Part shown: piece after piece, positions 1 through 11,900 of the stretch | Position numbering within the stretch: position 1 is the stretch's first letter | Layout of the letters: each line of letters starts with the position of its first letter | The notes under the pieces: generated by a model | Seen by the model: only the letters and a program-made list of their open reading frames with translations | Database searches by the model: none | What the model was told of the DNA's origin: nothing | Assembly: GCF_022201045.2 (NCBI RefSeq) | Contig: NC_068561.1 | Location: 18,416,501 to 18,480,500, forward strand | DNA length: 64,000 bases | Origin: Citrus sinensis | Lineage: Eukaryota > Streptophyta > Magnoliopsida > Sapindales > Rutaceae | Direction: 5' to 3' | Translations under genes and position numbers: made by a program

Positions 1-184
1 TATCAAAGAATAAAAAATCAGTTCACCAGATTCGTCGTGGATGTTGCTTCTCTGTAACCCAATAAGCTTGGTGAAGCTGGAAGAAAAATTATCAGCAACC
101 AGAAAAGAGACATCCATACATTCATGCTTCTTGAACCAAAATTTTCCATAGACTTTTAGGAGTAAAACCTTAAGTACCAGCATT

Positions 185-3100
185 TCAAGGATGTACATTG
201 CACTCACTCAATAGCTGATCTTCTTGGTTCAAAAACTTCTTCCAGAATTTTTTATATCTTGGAATTCCCAGCTCCAGCCAAGGTTTCATGTTTCCATTAT
301 AGTGCAAAACTGCAGCTTTCTTAATGGCTTCGATATTAAGCCCATAATCATGACCGAGTCCTGACAATGCCCACACCCCATCAAGAGCATAAACAAGGTC
401 CTGAAAGGTGAGCAAACTTCCACGCAAAGCAACAGCTTCCTTTGATTCCTCTCCCATGCTGACCTGCAATCATATGGTGAAATGGATCAGAACTTTATGA
501 TTAATAACATAATAGTCTTAAAAATAGTTTATTGGTCCTAATTATAACCATTATTACATCAGAAGAACGAGATCATTTCTCAGAAGTTTCAGCCAGCAGT
601 CAAAGCGGTAGGCATGGCATCTAAAATTAAAAGGGAAGGTGAAATGATGGGGCCAGTGGTCCAATTACCATCACGACCCATTTACACAGAGCAATGCGCA
701 TTTATTGTCATAAATAGAAGTAACAAAATTTAAAAGCATCATTGAACCATGAACATATATTAGCATAACAGCTCAGAGAAAGATATCTTAGCAAAATAAA
801 CATCACTCACCTCTCTTACCAACCTCTGGTAGGTTTTAGTAAGATCTAGCTCTCTCCATCTGGCCAGATCAACTATATTCAATCCAGACATCCAAGCACA
901 AGAATTTTTATCATAACTGTTTTCACCCAAATAACTCTTCAGCTGACCTAAACTTACTGAGCAGGATTGCACCGCACCATTTACTTTACCTCCCATGTTG
1001 ATGTCCCATAGTGCTGACAAGTCTTTCTGAACAACAACATCATCATCCAGAACTACAACCTTTGTTAAACTCTGAAATATCTCAGGAAGAAGATAGTGCA
1101 AATGAGAGAAAACTGATATATACTGCATTTTACTATGGATTGATGGACCATCAACACTGAGTAAGGAAACTCGATACTCCACAGGCAAGAACATATGAAT
1201 AAGAATTGCTTTATCATGAGACTCTAAGTTAAGTTGTTCAATATTCAACACTTGCACTGTGGCTTCCTTAAAAGTGTTTCTGAAGAACCACAGTTTCATT
1301 GCAAAGTAATTCTGTCCATCAGTCAGCACATGAAAAACCTGATTCTTATTTTCCTGTAAAAAAATGCAGGAAAGAAAGTCAGCATCCTTACTAAATTGCA
1401 TGCATATTGACAATAAAAAATTGCATGGAGGAACATTTAACGTACTCTTGCACATAAGACAGTTGAGTTGATTAAAACCGATGATGCAAGTACATTAGTG
1501 GAGAATATAACATAGTGATGCAAGGAGGGATCTGAAAATCTATCAGCCTGAGAAAGCTCCATGACCACTGAAGGAGATTTGAAATATTCCACAGTTAACC
1601 TCATAGACAAGCAGTGAAGACTTTTTGGCATGGTCTGGACTGCAAGTTGGTAGAGGAATGCACTCTGCTTCATGTGGAAGTTAGCTTCATCATTGGTCAT
1701 GTCAAGAATTTGCCTGAATTTCTTGTCGACATTACTACAATCCACAGGGACTGATTTAGCTTTGGTTATTGCAGCTTCCATCCTCTGAATCTTCTTTTCA
1801 ATCCTATTACAATGGCAATATTCATCTTAGTGTCTATAGAGTTTGACTATCATTTCAACAGAAGCAAACAACAAAATGTCAACAGGACAGATGTACCCTT
1901 GGAAAACATTAAGCATGTATACGAAGCTGAGTAAATGCTATACTGTAAAATGATTAAACTAGAAATGGGGCTTAAAGAGCCATGAACCAAGCCTATCTTG
2001 GAATTGGACATTCCACATCTTAAATATGGAATAAACCAACACACGCAGATGCAGTACAGCTAATAATGATAAAATCCAACCAAAGCAAAAATGAGATGGG
2101 TCAGAAACATTTAGTTGATAGTCCGTGTAATGTTTGGGATGCAAAATCCAAGGACTCTTCAGGTGCACAAACAAATTTATATTCATGAGGCAAGCAAATT
2201 CATGATGTGCAAAAGGATGCCCAAAAAATCTACACAAAGCTTTATAATTAAGAAGATGCATCAGTAAATGTGACCTATGTACTCATCAAGTGGAAGATAG
2301 AAAAACCATGCTATCTTGCACAACCTACCCTGGAGGAAGATCCACATCTGTGGCACTTTCACTAAGAACACGCTCCACCTCTTGAATATTTTGTCTCAGT
2401 GCACGAGTTAACTTATCCTGTGATGGAAGTTTTGCAATACTTGGGTAGTAAGCTCGAGCCACAAAAAGCTGGTCTTTCAATTTCTTTACCATAGTGTCCT
2501 TCATTTCTTCCCTATGTTCTCTACGCCAAAGGCAGTAGCTCCCAAATTTCAATTCACAGTTTTCATTTTCATCAACACCACCTCGTCCAGAATCAGCGAC
2601 AGTACCAGCAATTTTAGAATTCTGCACAGCAGATTTACTGAATCTCAGAGGCTTTGCAAGCTTTAAAAATTTACATAAAATTGGAAAAAATATGCATGCA
2701 TACACTTGTATTTGGAAGTGATTGTGGCACAGCAGGAGGCGAAACTGGTGTAACTGTTGATTGTTTTAGAGAAGGAGGGGAAAAAAAATTCAATTAGCAT
2801 CATCAAGAGGGCAAGAAGAAGAGCAAACACTTTGGGAAAAATGAATTATCTTGGACCTTTGCTGTGATGACTAGTGTCAGTGGCACTCATATCAGATGTT
2901 TCAGTTTTAGCTCCATCGGGGAAATTGCTGCGAACATCCTGACAGGCAAAGTTCGTGATGAAAAACAACAAAACATCCTTTTGAATTCCTATGCTAAATC
3001 AAAAAAATACTTAAGACTTGTATACAGTCTTTGGAATAAACGTGAATATGCATACACTCTATATTGAGAAAATGGGATGAGAATTCAAAAATTAAAAAAA

Positions 3101-5162
3101 AAATGGAGAGGGGGCGTGGTGGAGAATTAATATTTCTTTATTTGCCTAATAACAAAATATTGATGACACTATGTGTAATGGCAAAGTTCTAAAAGAAGGG
3201 AAAGAGAACTATTAATAATAAAAGAAATCAACTTTCAATAAGTAATCTAGGTCCTATAAGAATAAGATTAATGGTCTTAGGAAAACCAAATCTAACTCTA
3301 ATAAAAATTAAACAGAGGGGAAATTATCCTAGAGCAGCCAAGAGAAAATCTATCAAAATAACATTTTGGACAGCCTCATCCATGTATTTCAAAATCTTCT
3401 AAAATATTAAACTGCCGATTTGAATTCCAAATTAATTTCCCAGCATCATAGTCTTCCCCTTAAGAAGCCAATTTCGTTCCTTATAGCATCTTATGTGTGG
3501 GTAGAGTCAATTATTAAAGCAGCTTACTTTCTGATTTTATCAAATCTTATGGTATCTTGCTTGCTTGAAAACGCAAATATTATAACATTTTCCGCAATAA
3601 ACGAACTTGAGAGCTTTCAAATGAATTTTTACTTTTGGTAATAGCGTAAGAAGTTCAACCTACAAATGAAACAATGAAGTGAAATCACAAAATGAAAACG
3701 AATGCGAATGATATGATTTGTTAAGAGTTGAAAACAATTGATGAGCTATTTCCTATAAGCTTAAGCTTTTGAGATTAATGATTCTCAACATGTTCAGACT
3801 TAGATATTATTGTTCGACCGTCGCCAATTAACTTATGCTTTTAGGCATGCTACCAAATCTAGTTTCAATGGTGTTTGTTGCAGCCTGATCTGAGAGGTTA
3901 TATTACAACTTAGTCTCTGAGGCAGCATTGCCAATGCCACTGTACCTAATTTGAAACCAAGACCTCTTTCAATACCTAGTCCTCAGTGGTTTCTTGCTTT
4001 CTTGTCACTTTAAAGCTGTTCCAACCTATAGAGAATCTAGTGATGTAAACTTAATTCAAAAGAATTTTGCATTAACTCAATCTAATTTAATCATGCCAAT
4101 CTCGCAAAATTAAACATAAATCAGGTCAATGGGTTGCTATACGATTATTCATCTACAAGATATCATTAAATTATAAGAATTTAATGCAAATGACAAGTCT
4201 CAATGGTTTAATAGTAAAGAAATCACTAAAATATGCACCTTTGAAATATTTGGAGCTAATTTTTTGACAAGGTCATTTATATGAGTAGATCGATAATTCT
4301 GCAAAAACAATAAAAGAAACATCCATCAAATGATCACTATCTATTCCATATAAAAATCAAAATAAACTACGAACTTTTTGTTTCCACTGGTTGTATAAGC
4401 AATGTATACGTTCACAGGAAAATAAGTACAGCATTGACAGTCAATGCATTACCTCAGCATAATTGAAGGTCTCGCTGTTCTCGTACTTATCATAAATTTT
4501 AAGATCGCTCTGATTTTTAGCAACACCAAAAAGAAAATGCAAAAAATTAGGAAAACATTAACAAAAGGAAATTGCAAGAAACGAAGTTGAACGGATAGCT
4601 TACTACAATTGAAGTTTTATGCACAGGTACATATCCTGCAGAAGAATCAGAATACACTGATGAGATTCGCTATAAATAGAAATCCGGAACTAATATCAGC
4701 TATTTCTGGTGTGAAGTAAAGGACAATAATGTAGTTTAAAGAGTTTTCTGCAGTTGTCGCACCAGAGTGAAGTAACAATTAAGGAAACCTAAGTGATGAA
4801 GTTGAATGTCAGGCTTAAGTACTACTACTACTCAATACTCATGCTAACACAGAGATCTAACTAGTGCAAATGTAGATTGAAGAATGAAGCATGATTGGAT
4901 CTGAAGAAAGACAGCAGTGTAATTGTTGGCACTTCCGCGAAGGACAACAGATCTAAAGCAAAAGTAAAGTTACCGAGTACTGACCGTTGGGATTGGGATT
5001 GGGAGAGTGAAAGCCATTGTGAAGGCCAAGCAAGAAAGCGAGAGGGACAAGCATGGAAAGGATAACGAGAAAGAGTACTCCAATCACTAGGCTTCTCCAT
5101 CGCCTCTTCCCCGTAGTAACCAAAACTGCGCCTCCACCGCCGCCGCCACCACCACCTTTCAT
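185..5162 (-). CDS. GAUT7: Galacturonosyltransferase 7 (GAUT7), Golgi pectin (homogalacturonan) synthesis complex subunit
   Basis: Ten exons (4985-5162, 4604-4635, 4453-4509, 4239-4298, 2857-2938, 2704-2753, 2329-2660, 1446-1803, 811-1353, 185-463) join in frame to 656 aa. The protein starts with a run of nine glycines, then a basic KRRWR stretch and one membrane anchor at about residues 24-47 (type II Golgi protein). A variable stem follows, then a GT8 domain with the DDD metal-binding motif at 486-488 (VVLDDDVVVQ) and the family ending LHYNGNMKPWLELGIP. The exon order and the GLHNGFHSP and QLAVQTMPKSLHCLSMRL segments match Arabidopsis GAUT7 (619 aa) as I remember it. In Arabidopsis GAUT7 holds GAUT1 in the Golgi by forming a disulfide-linked complex and is thought to contribute little catalysis itself. 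The intron between exons 4 and 5 is about 1.3 kb. The donor after exon 1 (GTCAGT at 4984) was chosen over a nearby GTACTC because only it keeps the frame open. Confidence 0.93.
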
Positions 5163-5465
5163 TGCCGGGTAAAAGTTAATTATCTATCACCACCGGAGTT
5201 TCGTTATTACTGTGTTAGTTTAGGCTGTTGGAACAAAATTAATCCCTTATAAGATGACGGACGGCAGTGATGTCCGTCGCCAGGCCCACCGTAGTAGCGT
5301 AATCTCGATCTCACTCGGAGTCAAGACACTCTCATTTCTACTACTACTTGAGCACTAACTGAAAGGAAATCTTAGAAGAACCAGTGCTTTTGCACATGAT
5401 GAGAGTGGGGAGATCACCGTTCCCACGGCTTTGAGCTTGCGCGTGAATTGCACTTCCGCTGGCTA

Positions 5466-5473
5466 ACACGTGT
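5466..5473. promoter_or_regulatory. Palindromic G-box (ACACGTGT) upstream of GAUT7
   Basis: A perfect ACACGTGT palindrome lies about 300 bp upstream of the GAUT7 start codon, in the GC-richer stretch 5240-5500. G-boxes bind plant bZIP and bHLH factors. Whether it works here is inference from position only. Confidence 0.35.
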
Positions 5474-5708
5474 GGACCCCGCGGTTTCATTCCTTTTCCC
5501 TGAAATTATAGAAGATAATTATCTTTTTACCTCAAGCCCGAAAGTAGAGTATCGCAGCAATGGGTCTGATATAATCTAAGTTCAAAAAATATTTGTTTTT
5601 ATCTAAAAAGTTTTAATTTTAATTTTTAATTTTGTTATCGTAAACATCAGAGTTATTGTTTCAACGACGGTTGTGCGATACTTGTTCACGCAACATGAAA
5701 CCATTTAA

Positions 5709-6340
5709 GATTAAGGGTCAGTTTGATATTGCGAACATGGATGAAATAAACGGTTTGTATTGTGTTTATGAAATAATCTGTTATTTAAAAAAGTTGTTTG
5801 ATATTTGATAAATTGTGTTGTTGCGCTTGAAAAGTTGAGCATATACGTTTGATAAATTTTATTACGAAAATATTTTTTTATTATATAATAACTAAAATAG
5901 ATATAAGTTTTAATTATTTTTTATTTTTAGAGTATTTAATAAATTGTTTAGATATATCTTTTTTTCTTAAATATGCAATATATATCATACTTTAAAAGTT
6001 ATAGTTGTGAAATTAGAATATGAACTTACTAGGTCAAAATTAGAGAAAACCTACGCGGTTATGACGGTAATATGATATCTCATGATTTATACATAAGAGT
6101 TTATGAATAAGTGAGATACAATTATTTTTTTATTAAAATATAAGGTTATAATAAAAAATTTTAAAAAGTTTGGTAGCTTATTTAATAAACTGTTTATGAA
6201 AAACAACCATTTACCTGTTTTTAAAAACTGCTGACGAAATGAAAAAAATTATTTTTACAAAATTTACTAAACACTATTTTATCAAAAATTATAAAAAAAA
6301 AGCTTATTAAATTTCAACCGCACTCCTAAACTAGCCCTAA
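5709..6340. mobile_element. Candidate AT-rich MITE with weak terminal inverted repeats
   Basis: The left end (GGGTCAGTTTGATATTGCG, about 5716) and the reverse complement of the right end (GGGCTAGTTTAGGAGTGCGG, ending about 6339) are alike and enclose about 620 bp of AT-rich non-coding DNA. This terminal style is common in plant hAT-like MITEs. I could not fix a target-site duplication, so the borders are approximate. Confidence 0.4.
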
Positions 6341-7312
6341 ATGTTATGACGTCTTATTCAAACAATTTATTTTAATTAGTATGTAATATTGAAAATATTA
6401 TTCAATTAATTTTTTACAATAATATTGAATATTAAATATTAAATTTAACAATGAATAATATAATTTAAAAATAATATATCATTCAAATAGTTGTTTTTAC
6501 TTTATTAAACTAAATTTAACATAATTTTATCGACATTATACAAATAAAAAAGTACTATATAATTTAGGATAATCCAATCTAATCTAACTTCAAAGTTAAA
6601 AATCCAATTCAATATAACATAAAAAAATCCAGTTCGATCGAACATAACCTTAGATGCTTACCTCTCCCCTTAAGAACGAAATTTCTCACCGACTCAAGTA
6701 CAAAGATAATGCCAAATCCGGGGTCACGCATCTAATTGTAGAGAATGTGCTAATAAATAACTTGCTACTAATATTAATAAATTAACCAAAATTGATTGAA
6801 AAACAAAATTGTTTAAAGAGCCAATAAACCATCGTGGCACCCATGCAGTAGGTATTAGGTGCCTAAAGCTGTACAACACGTCGACGGTCCTCTGTCATAA
6901 AATGTACATAGCATCGTTACAATACAATCACAAATTCAAGCTACAGAAAAAAGTTACGTTTCCACATGGTGAGCCCAGCAAGTTCATATGGTCGTATATG
7001 AACTCTCTTTGATCAAACGTCCTCTGAAATCTTCACATTTTGGTCAACATCCACGCTTTAGTTCACAACGAGGCATATAATTGTAAGCACAAATCGTTAT
7101 GGTATCATGTTCGATCCATGTACAGTCTATGATTAAAGGTTATGTAATCACTAAGCAAACAAGATTTTCCATATGAAAAATATTGCTTCTGAAACAAAAA
7201 GAAGCAAACCCATCAAATCCAACAATCAACACCCAAACGAGAAATACTGAAAGCCCATACTTGTCATAAAGAAAAACTCAGTGCAATAAGTAGTTCAACA
7301 CCAGTCTACCTT

Positions 7313-10300
7313 TCAACTAACCATATCAAGTGAAGCAACTTTTTCAGCTTCCTCAGTTCCCAGACCCTCTCTGACAGGGCTATTACTTCCACATATGCTA
7401 CCACTCAAAGGACTAGTAGTAGCATTGTTGACTGAATCTGCTGTCAAGGTGCTCATATTAGGTGAACTAGAACTACAACCAGCAACATGCTCTTCTGATA
7501 CCTTCGGAGGCGGATTAGAAATAGAACCAGAAACAAGCTCTTCTAACTCTTTCGGAGGCAAACTAGAAATAGAACCAGAAATGTGCCCTTCTGATTCTTT
7601 AGGCCTATTCAGGGCATTGCAGTGTGGACAGTAATATGTAATATATGGGAAATCCTCCTTCCTAGCAAGACCTTCGCACATACAACAAAAGAAAAAATAG
7701 TTTTCTTCAATCCCGATCATTTCATAAACAACACAATTGATTTTGGGGTCGTGCATGTGATTTCATCGTTAAGCAGTAAGAGGGTAGGAATATCCTTTCT
7801 AACAGACTCACCATTATGCATATGGCAGTTGCCACATATAAGAGCATAAGATTGTGAAGGATCGTCTCCAACAAGTATTGCTGCAATTCGAGCAATCCAT
7901 CCTCCGTCATGCATGGTAGACACCTGGGGATAGTGATGATTCACAACAAGTTGATTATGCTCAGGACCCTCGCTCCCAAAGGAACTAGAGGTTTCTTCAT
8001 CAGAATGATGCAATGGAGTGCTACCAGCACCACCAGATCTGGGCTGCAATTGCTTTCGATTTCGAAGACCGCTAGATGGCATAACCTCGACATCATTGCT
8101 ATTCCCCAGTGGAACATTGAAATTAGATTCATCCCCCACAAACACATTCAAACCAGAATCTGCGCCTAGCTTGGATGCCAGGACTGTTGCAGCGGCAGCT
8201 TTTGCCGCTGGGTCAGGATCATACCTCTGTAAAATAAAGCTTGTGCTAAGTACAATTCCAAACTTTTTTTAAGAATGAGTCGTGCATTCGGAAATTAAAA
8301 AAAAAAAAAAAACTCCATTCATTTCTTTTTGATGAGGCAATAACCACTTCCATCAGCAACTAACACCCTTTATTCATTACAGAAACCATATCATGGTAAC
8401 AACTCTTAAACTCATTTGATGTGACCAAAAAAAAAGAATTCTACAAAATTGCACAATATTGTCTAAGACTCTTAGCAACCAATTCAAAACAACACAAAGG
8501 GGTAAAACAAAATCTTAAGAATCGAGGCTTACATCTCAAGCTTTATATTACACTTAAAAGCTTAAACAGACCGATGGGACCTGAAAGAGGATTCTATAGA
8601 ACACCTACAAGAAGTTTCGCGAATAATTACCTGAATGAGCTGTTGAGTAGTATAATAATTTGTCCTCTCTTTGAGTTCATCAATTTTGGCTTTCCTCTCA
8701 ACCCGAAGCCTTTCTAGAGTTTTCTGGTCCTTGCGATCACCTAAAAGCATCAGATAAAATACAAGTTGATAAATAGATCTATCCTCTTAAAGCCACCATA
8801 TTTGTTTGGGTTTTGGGTGGGGTGGGCGGTGTGGGGGTAGTTTAGGGTGAGTGCGTGTTCAATTTCTTTTCATAGAATGTAGACATGATAGTCGCTATCC
8901 AAATTTAATCAAGGAAGATGTCAGGCAACCAGTGAGATAAATAAAAATATTGCAATAAATTAAAAAAAGTTCTAAAGTTCAAAGCACACACACATCCTGT
9001 TGAAGCTCACAAATGCTGAATAAGCAAGTGCAGATAAACCAGGCAAAAGAAATATGGGTAGAACTTGAAGGGCCCTCGTCTTCCAATTTAATTCCATTGA
9101 TCTTGTTGTCATGATAGCATAACCAACCGCAATAACCTGAAAATTGATACCATTTAAGGGAATTTATTAAAATATAGATAACAATAGCAACAAGCATCCA
9201 GTAAAAGAATTGTGGTTGGGCCTACACATGTTTAAAAGGATAAAATGATGAGGCCACTATACTCAAACCTTCAAACCAAATATTCTGGTACCAAATATGT
9301 CAAATATTAAAGAGAGAAATCTAAGCAGGTGGCAGGAGCCAAAAAAAAAAACATAAATTTGAGAACGGTAACGAAAAATATCTAAGCAGTGGTCAGAAGG
9401 AAAGAAAATCAAGATAGTCAAACTTAAAGAAGTTTTGAATGCAACAGATTGACATTTCTCTGTCAAAAGACGTATTGTAAAATAGAAAGAATGTTCAAAT
9501 CACTGGTTTGCTCTAACTCTTGCACCCTAAACTCATCTGCCAACCAAAAATTTGTTAAAAAAGCAACGAAAACTAGGTAAACTTTTTCACTCAGCATGGA
9601 AATAAAATTCTCTGGCCAAAACTTGCAAAATCCAACTGTAATGGTCATTCATGTATGTAAAGACATCTAAAATGTTAGAAAACACAAGCAGACATCATAC
9701 AATTATAAGCTCCACCACAGTCATTTATTTCTAAGGAAATTTACTTATTTATGATCAGAAACAATTTGATGCATGCAAAAGAGAATCTTTTAGTGGTCAT
9801 GACTAAGTTCTCTCACTGTCTCAGTGGCTTGCTAACAACATTGTTATAGGTCATCGGAGACTCACTATACTCATAAAGGAATGCATCATCATCTGGAATT
9901 ACACCAATATTTTAACATTTTGCGCTATGAAAATGAAACCAATGATTTGATCAAACCACCCCCCAACCCTCCTGAAATAAAGATAAAGGACATAGGCACT
10001 GCACGTCTGCACCACCTAAAATGCCAAGACTAAGTGATAAAAAGAGAAAACGTAAAAAGTTACAGTGGGAAGAAACAATGTATGGTATGTACTTTATCCA
10101 AAATGCCAAGACTTAGTGATAAAGGAGTAAGCACCTCAAAAACAACAGTGAATATGATAAGATGCCTAGACATCCTCCTCCAAGTCTGGGATCTCCTTTT
10201 CACTCGAGCAAGAATAGCAGCTTCTTCCTTAGAAATGTATTGCAATCTCTTCTCAAAATCATCACCCTTTAGTCTAAAGATACCATTCCAAAGACGAGAA

Positions 10301-10377
10301 ATGATACCCTTACGCTTCTTTTCAACTGCCTTGGAATCTTTTTTTTCACTTTCAGTAATGCACTTGTCTTCTACCAT
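7313..10377 (-). CDS. LNP: Lunapark homologue (ER three-way-junction protein), copy a
   Basis: Five coding exons (10135-10377, 8992-9136, 8631-8740, 7812-8226, 7313-7671) give 423 aa. The order is: an N-terminal amphipathic/basic helix region (RLWNGIFRLKGDDFEKRLQ); a hydrophobic hairpin at about 82-126; a coiled coil around ERLRVERKAKIDELKERTNYY; a conserved YDPDPAAKAAAATVLASKLG block; and the C4 zinc ribbon (C297, C300, C319, C322). Lunapark proteins sit at ER tubule junctions and stabilise them. Arabidopsis LNP1/LNP2 are reported to act on the atlastin-like GTPase RHD3. After the zinc ribbon this copy carries three tandem copies of a roughly 16-residue Ser/Pro/Glu unit (about 330-375), present once in copy b. 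The exon phases match copy b exactly. The start ATG follows an acceptor about 10 codons upstream, so the first exon is untranslated. Confidence 0.92.
7440..7610 (-). repeat. 48-bp in-frame tandem repeat inside the Lunapark-a last exon
   Basis: The motif TTCGGAGGC on the + strand recurs at 7503 and 7551, a 48-bp period, followed each time by AGAAATAGAACCAGAAA. It encodes repeated EE(L/H)VSGSIS-type 16-residue units. Copy b has a single unit at the matching place, so the expansion is specific to this copy. Confidence 0.75.
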
Positions 10378-11644
10378 TTCTTATTTTGCTTTACTTCCTT
10401 CTGCAAAAGTGAAAAAAAAGCTAAGCATCTATAAGTTGGTAATGCAGCTAAATAAAATTCAAATTACAATCAATATCAGAACCAAACAGGAAAATCCTTC
10501 AGACATGATCATTAAACTAATGGCAACCAGTGACATAACCACTGTTAACTATTTATAGGTGAGAAACGACCAGTAAGAAATAAAAATCAGTTACTTAAAT
10601 GACAAAGCTTTATTATGAGATGCCTATGTAAGAAGATAACAATAATCTCGTAGATTTCCCTTCTCCATTGTTCATATGAACTAGCTAAATTTGAATCCAA
10701 TTCATGGGTATATTTTTATGTATTTAAGGCTAATTATCTGTTCAATGGCTCTTTAGAACAACAAAGACACAGCAGTTAAAAATGGTGCTTTTCAATACAA
10801 TTTATGAGATCACTGTCTAAAACCAGACATCATAGAGCAATATAAATGCTGCTCACCTGGTCCCATGCAAGTCCTAATTATCATCAGCTAATATTTATTA
10901 TTTATTCATTTATCACAGAGTAAAGGCAACAAGCACTGCATCATAAATAATAATTTCCAGGTATCGGGAATAGTTCAGCGTTCAACAGATCAGACATGAC
11001 AATTTTTGTATGAAGTAGTTAAAGATAGATTAAGATAAAAAGTATCTTAACAGCCTTCTCTTTCTCTTAATCAGACCCACATAGTAAGCCAAACTTACAG
11101 ATGATCCTATTGATGCCCGAGCTCAAAATTATTCTGTGACCCTACATTTTATCAATCAAATCAGACTACTTTTCAAATAAAAACGGAAGTAACAATTCCC
11201 GTAACGGATTACAGAACATAGGATAATGAGCATATCACAACGAACAAGAGATACATAAAAAAATTTGCACAATCCTCAATAAGCTAATACTGGAGCCAAT
11301 ATGCTGTAAAACATGAAAAATTTCATAGCCAGGAGCAGACTAAAATATCTGAATCCATAAATGGAAGCTGTTAAGTAAACGCAACTTAATTTGAAATAAT
11401 GCCGGAATTCAATTCGTTTTCGGTGTTTAAAGGTGCACAATCTTTCTGAGCTACTTTCAGGAAACACAAGTGATGCAGGCTCTATTTTTGTTTTTTTTTT
11501 AAAAAAAATAGATAGATAAAAAAGGCAACAGACATATAAGAAGCAAACGTGATCGGATCCTCTACTAATTGCCTGTTCAATTGGATTATGAAAAATAAAA
11601 AGTCAAAAATGATTAAGTTTAACGCTAGAAATCTCATAGCTAAC

Positions 11645-11900
11645 CTGAATTAAAGATAGTATGTTTGGGAGGAGCGACGATCAGAGGTCGAAAGGTTCCA
11701 GCGCGAAGAGCAAAACGATTATTGAAGATTTCGTGTGGAATGGTTAAGTCACCGTTTGAATCGCACGTGCGAAGTGAGATCTCACACGAGGGAAAATGTA
11801 TAACAGCTAGTTACAGTTACAGAGGAAAGAAAGAGTCGATTGACAGTGGACTGTGGAGAAATTGGTATCTCGGAGGTTGGGCTTCGTGTGGATTCAGCAA
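11645..11900 (-). promoter_or_regulatory. Non-coding first exon / proximal promoter block of Lunapark-a
   Basis: Read on the minus strand, this block ends ...TTAATTCAG|GTTAGC, a usable splice donor, and aligns with 14281-14482 on the plus strand just upstream of Lunapark-b. Shared landmarks are CACGAA-CCCAACCT, CTCGTGTGAGATCTCAC, CGCACGTGC and AAACGGTGACT. Two palindromes are conserved: GTGAGATCTCAC and GCACGTGC (G-box core). The coding exon begins at an acceptor near 10392, giving a 5'UTR intron of about 1.25 kb. The transcription start was not determined. Confidence 0.6.

Larger units (their letters stand above)
5163..7312. other. Intergenic region between GAUT7 (promoter side) and Lunapark copy a (3' side)
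   Basis: No gene is supported here. 5163-5550 is the GAUT7 leader/promoter. 5600-6660 is extremely AT-rich and contains a candidate MITE (see 5709-6340). About 6900-7312 should be the 3'UTR and polyadenylation region of the minus-strand Lunapark gene. Short open frames such as 6809-7012 have no protein-like composition. Confidence 0.6.

Noticed and set aside
10034-10558. 174-codon plus-strand open frame
   Set aside because: It is the antisense shadow of the first coding exon of Lunapark-a.
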